Made by a program: the position numbers and the translations under genes. A DNA stretch of 39,078 nt from Psilocybe azurescens (taxonomy: Eukaryota > Basidiomycota > Agaricomycetes > Agaricales > Agrocybaceae). The stretch lies in contig JAJIRX010000775.1 in NCBI GenBank assembly GCA_023853785.1, positions 1 to 39,078 on the forward strand. The letters run 5' to 3'. Of this stretch, positions 1 to 10,802 are shown piece after piece (positions within the stretch are counted from its first letter, which is position 1; every line of letters begins with the position of its first letter). Below the pieces are notes generated by a model. It had not been told where the DNA came from. It did not search any database and saw only the letters and a program-made list of their open reading frames with translations.

Positions 1-2666
1 TTTTTGTGTCTTTGCCTTCGACGTATGGTGTTCATCAGTCACGATTTCAATTATGATCGCTTGACATGTTCAAATGCAATTCGAGACGATGGGATGTGTA
101 TAGTTCGGTATGATTATGATGTGATGCCTGCGCACTTCAGGTTCATGCTCGTGTTTAGATCATGTTTGGATTTGGATTTTTGGCGAGGTGGGACGTACAA
201 GCTTCAAGTATCGCGATGCGTCATGTTATGTCGTAAAAATGCGGAAACAACTTTCACAAAGGTGAAGCAATTGAGGTGAAGACACCTGCCCGCCATTTAC
301 TGGCTGGAAATGGTAATAGGTCATCTCTGGCTGTGCATGGAATCCGACCGTTTCCCGCTTATCCACATGCGCCACTCGTCGCACCCATTTCACTCTTTCA
401 CAATTCACTTCCCTTTCGAGATTATGTTCAGGCAATACATGAATCATTTGCTTTCGCTCCCGCTCATCTCATGAAAATATAACATTCTTATTGTTTTTCC
501 ACATGCTCATTCTCTTCCTTGATCCCATATTAATTTCTCTGCTCTTCTCGTCTCAATTTCTCCGTATATTCATGACTCATTCTACATACATACTCGGATG
601 GTATAAATACTGCCCCGTTGTAGCGTAGAAAATAAGTTCAATCCATCCCTCTTTTTTAACTCGTGTTCGCTCTCTATCCCGTCTTCTAATCTTGCTAATG
701 ACAAGTTTAATTCTTATTACATTACTTACATACATAGCAGTCTACGGAACCCTCCTGAGTAAATGGAGTTTATTTTTGTTCACCTTTCGCACTCACAACG
801 TCTCACGACATTTTGATGTATTTGTAATACCATTAACAAAAATTGAGGGCCTACAACCGACGGCCGAGAGAAAGAAAGCAAATATAGAGAACAGTAAGAT
901 GATGACCATAAGACATAGACAAGCGATGAGTTAGGTGCAAGACAAAACATATTCCGCAAAAATGGAACGTGGTTCTTTGAAAATAGCTGAGATGGCTCAG
1001 CGAAGATTCCCTGGGTGCCTATAAAGGTATTCAGGATAACAAAAATAGGAGATCAAAACGAGAACTAACCAATCCGTGAAACCAGCTTATGAAATTAGGG
1101 GACGAACGATCACACAACGGGGACCTATATGCAAACAAGAAATAGACAGGCTTGCCTCTATTTTAAACGTATGGCCCTAAGGACGGTCAGATCAATTATA
1201 TGACTTGGTGGGCAGGGCGCAAAAGACGATGGCTCTGAGTATCGTTTAACCATTGAGAGTTGGGAACTGAAATTTGGAGCAGGTGCCTGGGTTCGGATAT
1301 GTTATCGACAAGCGTAAGATGAATCGTAATTCAAAGTGTGAAATAAATAAAAATTACAAGAAAGCACGAGAGCGGAAGAATAGACCACATGCGATGTCAT
1401 TTCATGTAGAAACCGAAAGCTTCAACCGAGAAGCTTACCTCTGATGCAAACTTTGAGCTAGGACGCGACGAAAGACATCCCATGATATAGAACGAGGCAC
1501 ACGTCGACAGAGGCTTTTGAAAATCCAGGTGAAGGAGCTCTAGTTATCAATGAGGCTTGTTAGAAGTAAAAATCGGGAGAGTGAAACGAGAGATCACAAA
1601 ATTTCAAGCAAACTTTCAATACTGCCCATTATAGACAACTATCGAGATGAGCATTATAGGTACATGAGCGAAGAGAGTATGACAGAGGTACATTGATGAC
1701 CAGGGAGAGAACAGTAGACGTTGGTTGTGATGGTATACCTGGTTTGACACATCAGATCCCATTTTCGTCTCCCTTTCATCTGATAATGCGGCGGCTTTCT
1801 GCGGGACATCAGGTAATTAACGTCGTAGATAACATACCAAAGTCGTACAGGCCTCAACTGTTTCCGTAGATCCTGCTTTGACCTCTCCTACAAGAGCATC
1901 GAGACTGGATGCCAATTTCGTTGCCTTTGTCGGATACAAATTCATATCTTCGAATGACAGAGTAGTTCAGTAACGACTGGGTGCGGATGAGAAAATAAAT
2001 ATGAGAAAACTACATGTAGGATAGGCGACGAAGATGACCTTGAGTTATTGGGCTCACCAGGCGCAGATAATCTTGGGCGAAGATGGGATAAAAGAAAGAA
2101 ATAAGGGTAAAAAAAAGACTGAAAGGAAACCTACATGATATACGATGAACTCGACAGAGATCTTCAGCACTGGGTGGAACAGTTGGTCGAGGGAACTATG
2201 GAGTCACAAGTGCCGGGAAATGTATGATCGGTTGGGTGGTCTGGGAGATCGGACAGCGAGAAGGCAGGTAATTAGTACGTAAGGAAAATGATGAAAAGAG
2301 CAAAGATATCAAAAAGGAGGCCCGGAAAGGATAGAAAATAGCAAAATCGGCGACGCGAAGGAAACGTGTAGAAGACGAACTTTGCTTCCAATGCATGCAC
2401 TGCACTGCTCAGCCACCCACCAAACCACGGACCAGACAGGGACAAGGAACGTACATCGTGAAAAGTAGCTGCACACGGCTCTTAGAGCTTAGAGCCTCAT
2501 AGGACAGCGGCCATGACCCACTCGACATTCTCGTCGTCGTAGCGTCCCCATTTCTCTCCAGGGTCTCTATCCACTCTTCTTTCGCCGCACGGACGTCTCC
2601 GTTTCCATTTCTCTTTCACCACCCTCCTCTCCGTATCCAGAAAAGAAACCCAGACTCGCAAGGAGC
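1..2666. other. Region without recognisable gene
   Basis: No reading frame in either strand shows a family motif or a convincing exon chain. The only promoter-like sequence I see is GGTATAAATAC at about 600-610, which would fit a TATA box for plus-strand transcription into 640-950, but the short ORF behind it (692-934) is not recognisable. From about 2560 onward GC content rises, leading into the minus-strand coding remnant. The rest looks like decayed intergenic sequence. Confidence 0.5.
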
Positions 2667-3060
2667 TCATCCATCGGCTTCCTTGAACGCCTCGACGACG
2701 GCCTTGCCTGTGTAACGGTACTTCAGCTCAGCTGGGGAGAGCGCGGGATTGGTCGAGGTAGTCAGGTGGAGGAGCGTGCTCGAGCCAAACGGGGCAGATC
2801 TAGGAGAGAGTTATGGACGGTGCCGACGCGCGGAAGGGCAATAGAGTCCATAGGAGGGCAGAGATGTGTCGGGGCCAAGGACACTTCTGGGCCCAGCTCG
2901 ATGACTAAGCCAGCACTGGAGAAGAGGGACAGCGCAGATTCAGTGGGATAGACTGGGCGGAGGGAGCACAGCAGCGACCAGGGGACGCCGTTGGGGCCGA
3001 AAGAGAAGTAGTGGTTCTCAGAGCCCAGTGAGGTGGGGGTGTATACGATCTCTGCAGATC
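2667..3060 (-). pseudogene. Minus-strand coding remnant, unknown protein (3' end)
   Basis: Two minus-strand frames look like real protein. One runs from about 3048 to 2767 without a stop for more than 80 codons and contains SENHYFSFGPNGVPWSLLCS. The second covers the last 45 codons or so, contains SPAELKYRYTGKAVVEAFKE and stops at 2669-2667 (TGA). The switch of frame at about 2780-2870 needs either a short intron (GTGTCC...TCCTAG is possible) or a frameshift. A possible splice acceptor (CTGCAG) lies just upstream of the first segment near 3053. The stretch is GC-rich compared with its flanks and has low-complexity-free, protein-like composition. I do not recognise the family. It could be the last exons of a live gene whose 5' part is decayed or lies upstream at 3060-3250. 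Confidence 0.4.
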
Positions 3061-3881
3061 AACATATCATCGTCGCCGCCAGGGATTCTTGCAGGCCAGG
3101 CGTGGGTGCTGAGGACAGAGGGGGGCAGGAAGAGGGAGGTGAGTGTCCGCGCAACACTGATAGGGTGCAAGTGCGACCACATTGCGCAGATCTTGGCTGG
3201 TGCGGGTGTATGTGTCATGGAATGAGCACGACATGGGGCCGACAGTCATAACACACGAGGCTCCGTTGGGTTAGGGTTTTAAATGTTCCCACCTCTTTCG
3301 GACCGTGCGGTCGGTGAAATCTGACCAATTTTCTTGTCTCGGAATCTTCCGCTGCCAGGCCGAGGTTGGTGACAGCCGCTAAGTTATCTTAGGATATAGG
3401 AACAAGAAGATACGTTGGGAAGAAAAGAGACGAAAAGAAACAGAGGTCATATCATCGATCGACGACCAGGGCAATTTCATAATCGTAGGCAACTCCTGAA
3501 GGCAATGAGCAGAACAGAGAGTCGGCAAGTTCAATAAAGAGAGATTGAGCGAACCTCACAGCCGTGATGGGAGGGAAGAGTGGGGGAAATGAATCGTGGG
3601 CGATTCGTGGCAATGTTTTTCCTATCGATGCAATCACAGATCTTTCACACGCGCGAGCCACACTACGTCCCGATCTCATCGTTCCCACACATATGCACAG
3701 GATGTCATCCAACACGAGAAACTCGGGACCTCGATCAATGTTCGGGTTCCTCCTCCGCTTCAGATAATAACCAGTTGTCGCTGTAAAGAGTACTAGGCTC
3801 TTCCGTGTGAAAGTTTAGGTCCATGCAGCATGTCATACATCCCGCCTCGAGGCTCGAGACATCGATTCCTTGGTCTTAACG
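3061..3881. other. Spacer upstream of the NLR-like gene
   Basis: Several overlapping short frames exist at 3028-3250 and 3452-3796, but none shows a family motif. GTTGGGTTAGGGTTTT at about 3266-3281 is telomere-like in composition. The last 100-200 bases should hold the promoter of the gene starting at 3882; no clear TATA box is visible. Confidence 0.4.
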
Positions 3882-6800
3882 ATGACTTCCTCCGCAGAAG
3901 AACGACCTTTGAGGCTGCTTGCGCTAGGTATATGCGCCCGTTTGTACTCTCTCACCGATAGAGTCGCTAACTAGTAAACTCTGAACAGATGGCGGTGGGA
4001 TTCGCGGACTTTCGGAACTGCTCATGATCAAAGAAGTTATGCACAGGCTGATGGTTGAGGAGAACGCAAAACGGAAGAAGGACGGTCAAGAACCTCTTAG
4101 CGGACTCCCGAAGCCGTGCGATTACTTCGATCTGATTGGTGGTACTAGTACTGGAGGGTGCGTTGCGTTATACATCTACAACCGTCTCATATTACTCCAA
4201 CGTTACATGAAAATTTGTATATTACAGGATAATTTCTTTAATGCTTGGGCGTCTTCGGATGGATGTAGACACGGCAATAGATCACTACGACGATCTGGCG
4301 AAACAAGTCTTCTCTGATATGAAATGATGGGGAGACGGAAAATTCAAAGCGAAAAAACTCGAAGCAGCGATGAAATCTGTCGTGAAGACCGTAACTGGTG
4401 ATTCCGAATCACCCTTATTAGAAGGTGATCAAGCTGGAGACTGCCGAACGTGAGTGTATTACTTACTCTTCCATGCGTTTGGATTTTGAGTTTGAAGACT
4501 TATTAGCTTCGTCTGCGCAAAGAACGCCCACAACATGGACATTCCAGTGCTTTTCAAGACATACCAGTCTCGTGAAACACATTCAAATTGCACAATTTGG
4601 GAGGCCGCTCGAGCGACATCTGCAGCACCCACCTTCTTTAAGCGCATTGAAATTGGGCGGAACCAGCCTTTCATCGACGGTGGACTAGGCCGAAATAATC
4701 CGAGTCAGGTGGTACTGGAAGAGGCCAAGGTCCTATTTGGCGCTCGTCAAATCGGGTGCTTGGTGAGCATTGGTACTGGACAGGCCGAGGTAATCAGGAT
4801 CAAGAAACCTAGATTATTCCAGCAGATCATACCAACAGGACGTCATCAATGCGCTAAAGGCAATTACCACTGACTGTGAAAATACACACCAAGAAATGTT
4901 GCGTCGTTTAGCCAACTTGTCGAACACTTATTTTCGACTAAATGTCGAGCAAGGGATGCAGGGAATAGAGATTTCTGAATGGGAGAAACTGAGCAATGTG
5001 GAGGCTCATACGATGCAATATATGAAGAAGGAAGAGGTTGCTGAAAAGCTTGCGTTGTTGGTTAGGGCGATCAGAGTCCCGAGAGGGCAGCTTCTACTTG
5101 AGCAACTCAGTATGGAAGAATCGCTCTTGTAAATCTACATAGTAATCTAATCTCATCACCCTAGTTTCTCCTAGGCCTCCAAATGAATCAGTTCAACACA
5201 TCAGAGAACGCAAGCGTTGTCCGCTTCCTGTGGAATCATTTATAGGACGAAAGGAAATCCTTAATAAGATGCACAAATACTTTGAGTTGGATGGTGATTC
5301 TCGACGTGTCTTTGTCTTGCATGGCCTTGGGGGTTCTGGAAAGACCCAACTTGCTTTCAAATTTGTGCAAGAATCATCCACCCGGTATGGTTCTACTACC
5401 TGTAAAATCACAACTAGCAATAATTTACATTTTACATTTTCAGCTTCTGTGACGTGTTCTATGTTGATGCAACCAATAAACAAACTCTTCAAACAGATCT
5501 CGAGGCCATCACTCCAGAAAATACAGAGCGATCAGTAGATGCGAAGTCTCCATTGGCTTGCAAGCCAGCATAAAGGAAACTGGCTTCTCTTCTTTGACAA
5601 CGCGGACGATGTCAACTTGAAGCTGAATAAATTCTTTCCTCAGTGTCAATCTGGCAACATCCTAGTTACAACACGTAACCGAGAGCTTCGCCTTCTCTCT
5701 GCAAAAGACACAGATGTAAAAGTTGGTGCAATGGAGCACGAAGACGCCAAAAACCTGCTACTGCATCAGGCTCGGGCAGAAGAGAGCAATGAAAATAAAG
5801 TGCTGGCAGCAGCAATTGTACAGGTTCTTACTCTCATTTTTGGTTTCTTTAGAAAACACTTTCAATCTAAAGCATGAGACAGGAACTCTATTACTTTGCT
5901 TTGGCTATTTCCCAAGCTGGCGCTTATATTTATTGCCATCTGTCATTAAGCCAATATCAAGAACTCTATCGACGTTACCATGACAAATTGTTACAGAGTG
6001 AGGAGTTCCAAGGAGAGGATCCATATGAACAAGCAGTGTATGCAACGTGGAGACTGAGCTACGACAAACTTGACATATCAGCAAGATCTTTGCTCCAAAT
6101 TTTCTCAATGCTACATCACGAAGGAATTTCGGAGAAAATGTTCGAAAAGGCAGCATTGTCTGAAATGCCACTGGAGGACTCCGAACTACAAAACAAAGTG
6201 ACAGAGTTGTTGAACCAGCTTGGAAATATAGGTCCAGACTGGTTATGGGGCTTTCGGCAGGTCATCAAATGCCTGGGTTCATATTCGCTCATTGAGTATG
6301 ATGATCAAAATCACACATACAGCATTCATCCTCTGGTACAACAGTGGTGTCGTAGCACTATAGAAGGAAACAGACAACTGATGCAGAAATGTGTACTCAG
6401 TATCATTGGCCTATCAATTTCATGGTCATTTGATGACAAGGACCACAAGTATCGACGCACACTTTTACAGCATATCTCCAGCTCCAAAGCCTCAGTCAAT
6501 CCAGAACATATGATGTCTTCAATTTTAAGTCGTATGGCACTTGTGTACTTGGAACAGGGGCAGTGGAAGGAAGCAGAGGCACTTCAGGTGGTGGTGATGG
6601 AGAAGAGCAAACAGCTGCTTGGTGATGATCATCCTTCCACACTCACAAGCATGGCCAATCTTGCAGTCACATACAGGAACCAGGGGCAGTGGAAAGAAGC
6701 AGAGGCACTTGAGGTGGTGGTGATGGAGGAGAGCAAACAGCTGCTTGGTGATGATCATCCTTCCACACTCGCAAGCATGGCCAATCTTGCAGACACGTAC

Positions 6801-8780
6801 AGTTACCAGGGGCAGTGGAAAGAAGCAGAGGCACTTGAGGTGGTGGTGATGGAGAAGAGCAAACAGCTGCTTGGTGATGATCATCCTTTCACACTCGCAA
6901 GCATGGCCAATCTTGCAGACACATACAGGAACCAGGGGCAGTGGAAAGAAGCAGAGGCACTTGAGGTGGTGGTGATAGAGAAGAGCAAACAGCTGCTTGG
7001 TGATGATCATCCTTCCACACTCACAAGCATGGCCAATCTTGCAGTCACATACAGGAACCAGGGGCAGTGGAAAGAAGCAGAGGCACTTGAGGTGGTGGTG
7101 ATGGAGGAGAGCAAACAGCTGCTTGGTGATGGTCATCCTTTCACACTCACAAGCATGTCCAATCTTGCAGTCACATACAGTTACCAGGGGCAGTGGAAAG
7201 AAGCAGAGGCACTTGGGGTGGTGGCAATGGAGAAGAGCAAACAGCTGCTTGGTGATGATCATCCTTCCACACTCACAAGCATGGCCAATCTTGCAGTCAC
7301 GCACAGGAACCAGGGGCAGTGGAAAGAAGCAGAGGCACTTGAGGTGGTGGTGATGGAGAAGAGCAAACAGCTGCTTGGTGATGATCATCCTTCCACACTC
7401 GCAAGCATGGCCAATCTTGCAGTCACATACAGTTACCAGGGGCAGTGGAAAGAAGTAGAGGCACTTGAGGTAGTGGTGATGGAGAAGAGAAAACAGCTGC
7501 TTGGTGATGATCATCCTTCCACACTCACAAGCATGGCCAATCTTGCAGTCATGTACAGTTACCAGGGGCAGTGGAAAGAAGCAGAGGCACTTGGGGTGGT
7601 GGCAATGGAGAAGAGCAAACAGCTGCTTGGTGATGATCATCCTTCCACACTCACAAGCATGGCCAATCTTGCAGTCATGCACAGGAACCAGGGGCAGTGG
7701 AAAGAAGCAGAGGCACTTGAGGTGGTGGTGATGGAGAAGAGCAAACAGCTGCTTGGTGATGATCATCCTTCCACACTCGCAAGCATGGCCAATCTTGCAG
7801 TCACGTACAGTTACCAGGGGCAGTGGAAAGAAGTAGAGGCACTTGAGGTAGTGGTGATGGAGAAGAGAAAACAGCTGCTTGGTGATGATCATCCTTCCAC
7901 ACTCACAAGCATGGCCAATCTTGCAGTCATGTACAGTTACCAGGGGCAGTGGAAAGAAGCAGAGGCACTTGGGGTGGTGGCAATGGAGAAGAGCAAACAG
8001 CTGCTTGGTGATGATCATCCTTCCACACTCACAAGCATGGCCAATCTTGCAGTCACATACAGGAACCAGGGGCAGTGGAAAGAAGCAGAGGCACTTGAGG
8101 TGGTGGTGATGGAGAAGAGCAAACAGCTGCTTGGTGATGATCATCCTTTCACACTCACAAGCATGTCCAATCTTGCAGTCACATACAGTTACCAGGGGCA
8201 GTGGAAAGAAGCAGGGGCACTTGGGGTGGTGGCAATGGAGAAGAGCAAACAGCTGCTTGGTGATGATCATCCTTCCACACTCGCAAGCATGGCCAATCTT
8301 GCAGTCATGTACAGGAACCAGGAGCAGTGGAAAGAAGCAGAGACACTTGAGGTGGTGGTGATGGAGAAGAGCAAACAGCTGCTTGGTGATGATCATCCTT
8401 CCACACTCACAAGCATGGCCAATCTTGCAGTCACATACAGGAACCAGGGGCAGTGGAAAGAAGCAGATGCACTTGAGGTGGTGGTGATGGAAAAGAGCAA
8501 ACAGCTGCTTGGTGATGATCATCCTTCCACACTCACAAGCATGGCCAATCTTGCAGTCACATACAGTTACCAGGGGCAGTGGAAAGAAGCAGAGGCACTT
8601 GAGGTGGTGGTGATGGAGAAGAGAAAACAGCTGCTTGGTGATGATCATCCTTTCACACTCACAAGCATGGCCAATCTTGCAGACACGTACAGGAACCAGG
8701 GGCGGTGGAAAGAAGCAGAGGCACTTGAGGTGGTGGTAATGGAGAAAAAGAAGCAGCAAAACCCTCCCAAACATGGCTAA
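3882..8780 (+). pseudogene. Patatin/NB-ARC/TPR NLR-like receptor, interrupted
   Basis: Spliced gene of about 1,515 codons, proposed from family reading. Introns seen: 3928-3988, 4158-4227, 4450-4506, 5129-5174, 5385-5443 and 5824-5882. ATG 3882 is chosen because exon 1 joins in phase to give LLALDGGGIRG. Order of domains: patatin-like phospholipase (oxyanion DGGGIRG near residue 16, nucleophile elbow GTSTG near 68, catalytic Asp in DGG near 203); NB-ARC (P-loop GLGGSGKT near 400, Walker B LLFFDN near 470, NILVTTRN, then FALAISQAGAYI as the GLPL-like region); a helical linker; then 18 TPRs of 42 residues (from about residue 764). In animals, plants and fungi such proteins are STAND-type sensors; here patatin would be the effector and TPRs the sensor, which is inference. 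Lesions: in-frame TGA 4325-4327 (Lys-stop-Trp, probably CGA to TGA), one-base shift near 4838-4840 (between PT and DVI), another near 5542-5548 (after SVDA). Otherwise all catalytic motifs are kept, so decay is recent or the breaks are assembly errors. Confidence 0.85.
6525..8765 (+). repeat. 18-copy 126-bp tandem repeat coding for TPRs
   Basis: Eighteen consecutive 126-nt units, each coding one 42-residue tetratricopeptide repeat around GQWKEAEALEVVVMEKSKQL and GDDHPSTLT. Units are nearly identical in DNA, and variation is confined to a few residues: [TM][YH][RS][NY]Q at the start of helix A, AL[EG]VV[VA]ME at its end, S/R before KQ, and HP[SF]TL[TA]. A higher-order structure is visible: units 7-9 and 10-12 are a 378-bp duplicate (RNQ / SYQ-KEVEAL / SYQ-ALGVVA), and units 13-14 resemble units 5-6. 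The first unit (VYLEQ) and the last (GRWKE..KKKQQNPP) are the most divergent, as expected at array edges undergoing unequal exchange. Confidence 0.95.
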
Positions 8781-9515
8781 TGTAATGGATTGCAACAATC
8801 CCCATCACAAAACTTCAGCAAACTTGTTATTCACTCTTATTCTGTATATTTTTATTCTATCTTCCGTGATATTTATACAGTGCTCAACTCTCCCATGGTA
8901 AATCAGTCTGTTGATAGTTTTTCTCTTTCACTGTTTGCTTGTCTTCTCTTGAGCATCTATCTCATAGTTGTAAACACTGTAACAACACACAGTGAACTCA
9001 ATCAGACCCTCCTGTAACAAGTTATACTCCACTTACTCAGTCTCTAGAGCTGCAATACTCTCTACTATTTCTTAATTTATTTAAATGGAAGGGAAATGTG
9101 GTAATAATCAGATGGTACTGATCTTGCTTGCACTTTTCTAATTCAGATGCCCAATCACATTGGCGGTGAAGACAATATTCAATATCCACCGCTGGGAGTT
9201 CCTCAATAAATCTGTGTTCACTATGTACTGTGTTTGAATAGCAAAAGACAAACCATGGCATTATAAAGAGGAAATATAAGTTTAAACTTAGTGTCTGTAC
9301 ATTATTTTTCGATTTTTTTGTACATTTGAATAGACATTGGATAGATATATTAGACCCCAAAAAGCTAAATGATTGGTGATGTTGTTTTTGAGAAATTGAC
9401 AATTCATCCACTGTATAATAATAGTTTTTGTGAGCACCTTGCAATCATATCATGTAATGAATATAAATGTAAGAGTTCTGACTCTACCAAGGAGCATTAG
9501 TTTTTTCTATTAATA

Positions 9516-9623
9516 AGGGTTAAGGGTTGTAAAATAGTGTTAGTGTTAGGAGTGTCTTGTGTTAGGGTTAGGGAGTCAATGGATTGGGGTTAGGGTTTGG
9601 GTTTGGGTTAATAAACCCTAAGA
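9516..9623 (+). repeat. Degenerate telomere-like TTAGGG stretch
   Basis: Contains TTAGGGTTAGGG, GGGGTTAGGGTTTGGG and related variants over about 100 bases, broken by TGTTAGTGTTAGGAG-like spacers, and ends in AATAAACCCTAA. Filamentous fungal telomeres are TTAGGG repeats, so this may be an interstitial telomere-like insertion or simple-sequence drift. Confidence 0.5.
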
Positions 9624-9726
9624 TTCAGTGTTTAAGTCTCTCACACTTGAAGTGTGAGGGACTTGAGAATGGATCCAGGGGTTCAACAATGCAATACAGT
9701 ACAACCATATGACTGTGCCATTGTAT

Positions 9727-9806
9727 TGCTACTATACTACTGTACCCCCACTGTACAACTGTACCCCCACTGTACAACTGTACCCCCACTGTATGACCAC
9801 TGTACA
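9727..9806 (+). repeat. 19-bp minisatellite (CTGTACCCCCACTGTACAA)
   Basis: About three tandem copies of a 19-bp unit followed by degenerate ACTGTACAACTGTA pieces. It ends directly at the terminus of element 1 (9817), whose own terminal bases ACTTTACAGTG resemble the unit's ACTGTAC. Confidence 0.75.
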
Positions 9807-9816
9807 ACTGTAGTGT

Positions 9817-10560
9817 ACTTTACAGTGCCCCCTATATTCTGTTGGACTCCAACAGACTTTCACTAGACCCAGCCAATTCCAATGGACAGTCCATTGGACG
9901 TCCAACGGATTCCGTTGGACTTGACAAAATTCCACTACCAGTCCAGTCAGAGTCCAGCCAAATTCCAGTCAAAGTCCGGTCGAGTCACTTCAAGACAGAA
10001 AACAGGTGGACTGGCCGGACTGTCCAGTCTGTTGGACTTCTGTTGGACTTCCAGTGGACTTCCACCAGACTCTCAGCACTTAATTAGACCAGATCCAAGA
10101 GTGCTCTGTCCAGTGGATGTCCAGTGGACTATCACTGGTTTAATTGCAGACTTGGGAGGGGGAGTTAGGGACAATCACAGTGTTCTTGTGAGCTTTGGAA
10201 GCCATATTAAGGAAGCTAGGTCACTAGGATAATACTTCAATCTTATCTTTAATTCATGTAACAATGTAATATAATATATTGAAAACTATATACTACATTA
10301 TTATCTGACTTTGTGAATTTCACTAAGTCCAACTTTAATTTCACATGGAATGGAATGGAATTCAGTTGGCTTCCAACTGGAATGTATTACTTAAAGTAGA
10401 TTCATATAATAGTATAATATAATATATTTAAAACTATGTACTATATCATTATCTACAATTTTATCTACAAGCAAAGTACATTATCATTAATGATAATAAT
10501 AAAAATAAGAAAGCGAGACAGAAAAAAAGAAAAAAGCAAAAAAAGAATCAAAAAAAAATA
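9817..10560 (+). repeat. Element 1 arm, inverted copy at 25770-26606
   Basis: Terminal ACTTTACAGTGCCCCC, then an array of GTTGGACT/TCCAACGG-type motifs, then the AT-rich block with AATATATTGAAAACTATATA and a purine tract at about 10500-10560. Reading the minus strand from 26606 gives the same order, including TTAATTAGACCAGATCCAAG and CTAGGTCACTAGGATAATAC. Identity is high but not complete; the right-hand copy has an extra segment near 25920-26130. Confidence 0.85.
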
Positions 10561-10573
10561 GGGGAGGATAGAT

Positions 10574-10802
10574 GTGTCAGTCATAGCTGCACTGTACGTG
10601 TTGTTGTTGTTGTTGTTGTTGTTGTGCCATTGTTGTGGCCTTTGTACGTGTCTGCAGCGTCTGTCCTACCTGTTGTTGTCATTGCCCTCATCGTCCGTGT
10701 TGTTGCCCCTGCCGTGCTTGTGCTCGTCCCCCCTGTCCGTGCTTGTGCTCGCCCCCCCTGTCCGTGCTCCTTGTGCTCGCCCCCCCCTGTCCGTTGAAAG
10801 GG
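10574..10802 (+). repeat. GC-rich, A-poor low-complexity array (left part)
   Basis: Begins as (GTT)n at about 10600-10623 and continues as CCGTGTTGTTGCCCCTGC and TGTGCTCGCCCCCCCTGTCC repeats. Very few A bases on the plus strand. The same array resumes at 12722 with TGCTCCTTGTGCTCGCCCC, so the sequence at 10803-12721 interrupts it. Confidence 0.8.

Larger units (their letters stand above)
8781..9816. other. Spacer between NLR gene and transposon nest
   Basis: AT-rich, no convincing gene. A minus-strand frame at 9444-9037 (135 codons, containing ELPAVDIEYCLHRQCDWASE) has protein-like composition but no family I recognise; it may be a transposon relic. An imperfect hairpin lies at about 9631-9662 (arms AGTCTCTCACACTT and AAGTGTGAGGGACT). 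Telomere-like and minisatellite repeats are listed separately. Confidence 0.4.

Noticed and set aside
6540..8760. Regularly spaced repeats that could suggest a CRISPR array
   Set aside because: Units are contiguous 126-bp coding repeats without unique spacers, in a eukaryotic gene.
6525..8798. 757-codon minus-strand open frame opposite the TPR array
   Set aside because: The 126-bp period is a multiple of three, so one stop-free antisense unit stays open in every copy. The His/Cys-rich product has no independent support.
9654..10232. Short plus-strand frames across the element 1 left end
   Set aside because: They are made of subterminal motif repeats (Trp/Thr/Gly-rich) and recur wherever the array occurs.
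10250..10480. Possible regulatory AT-block before the (GTT)n run
   Set aside because: It is the inverted counterpart of the element 2 arm, so it belongs to the transposon.
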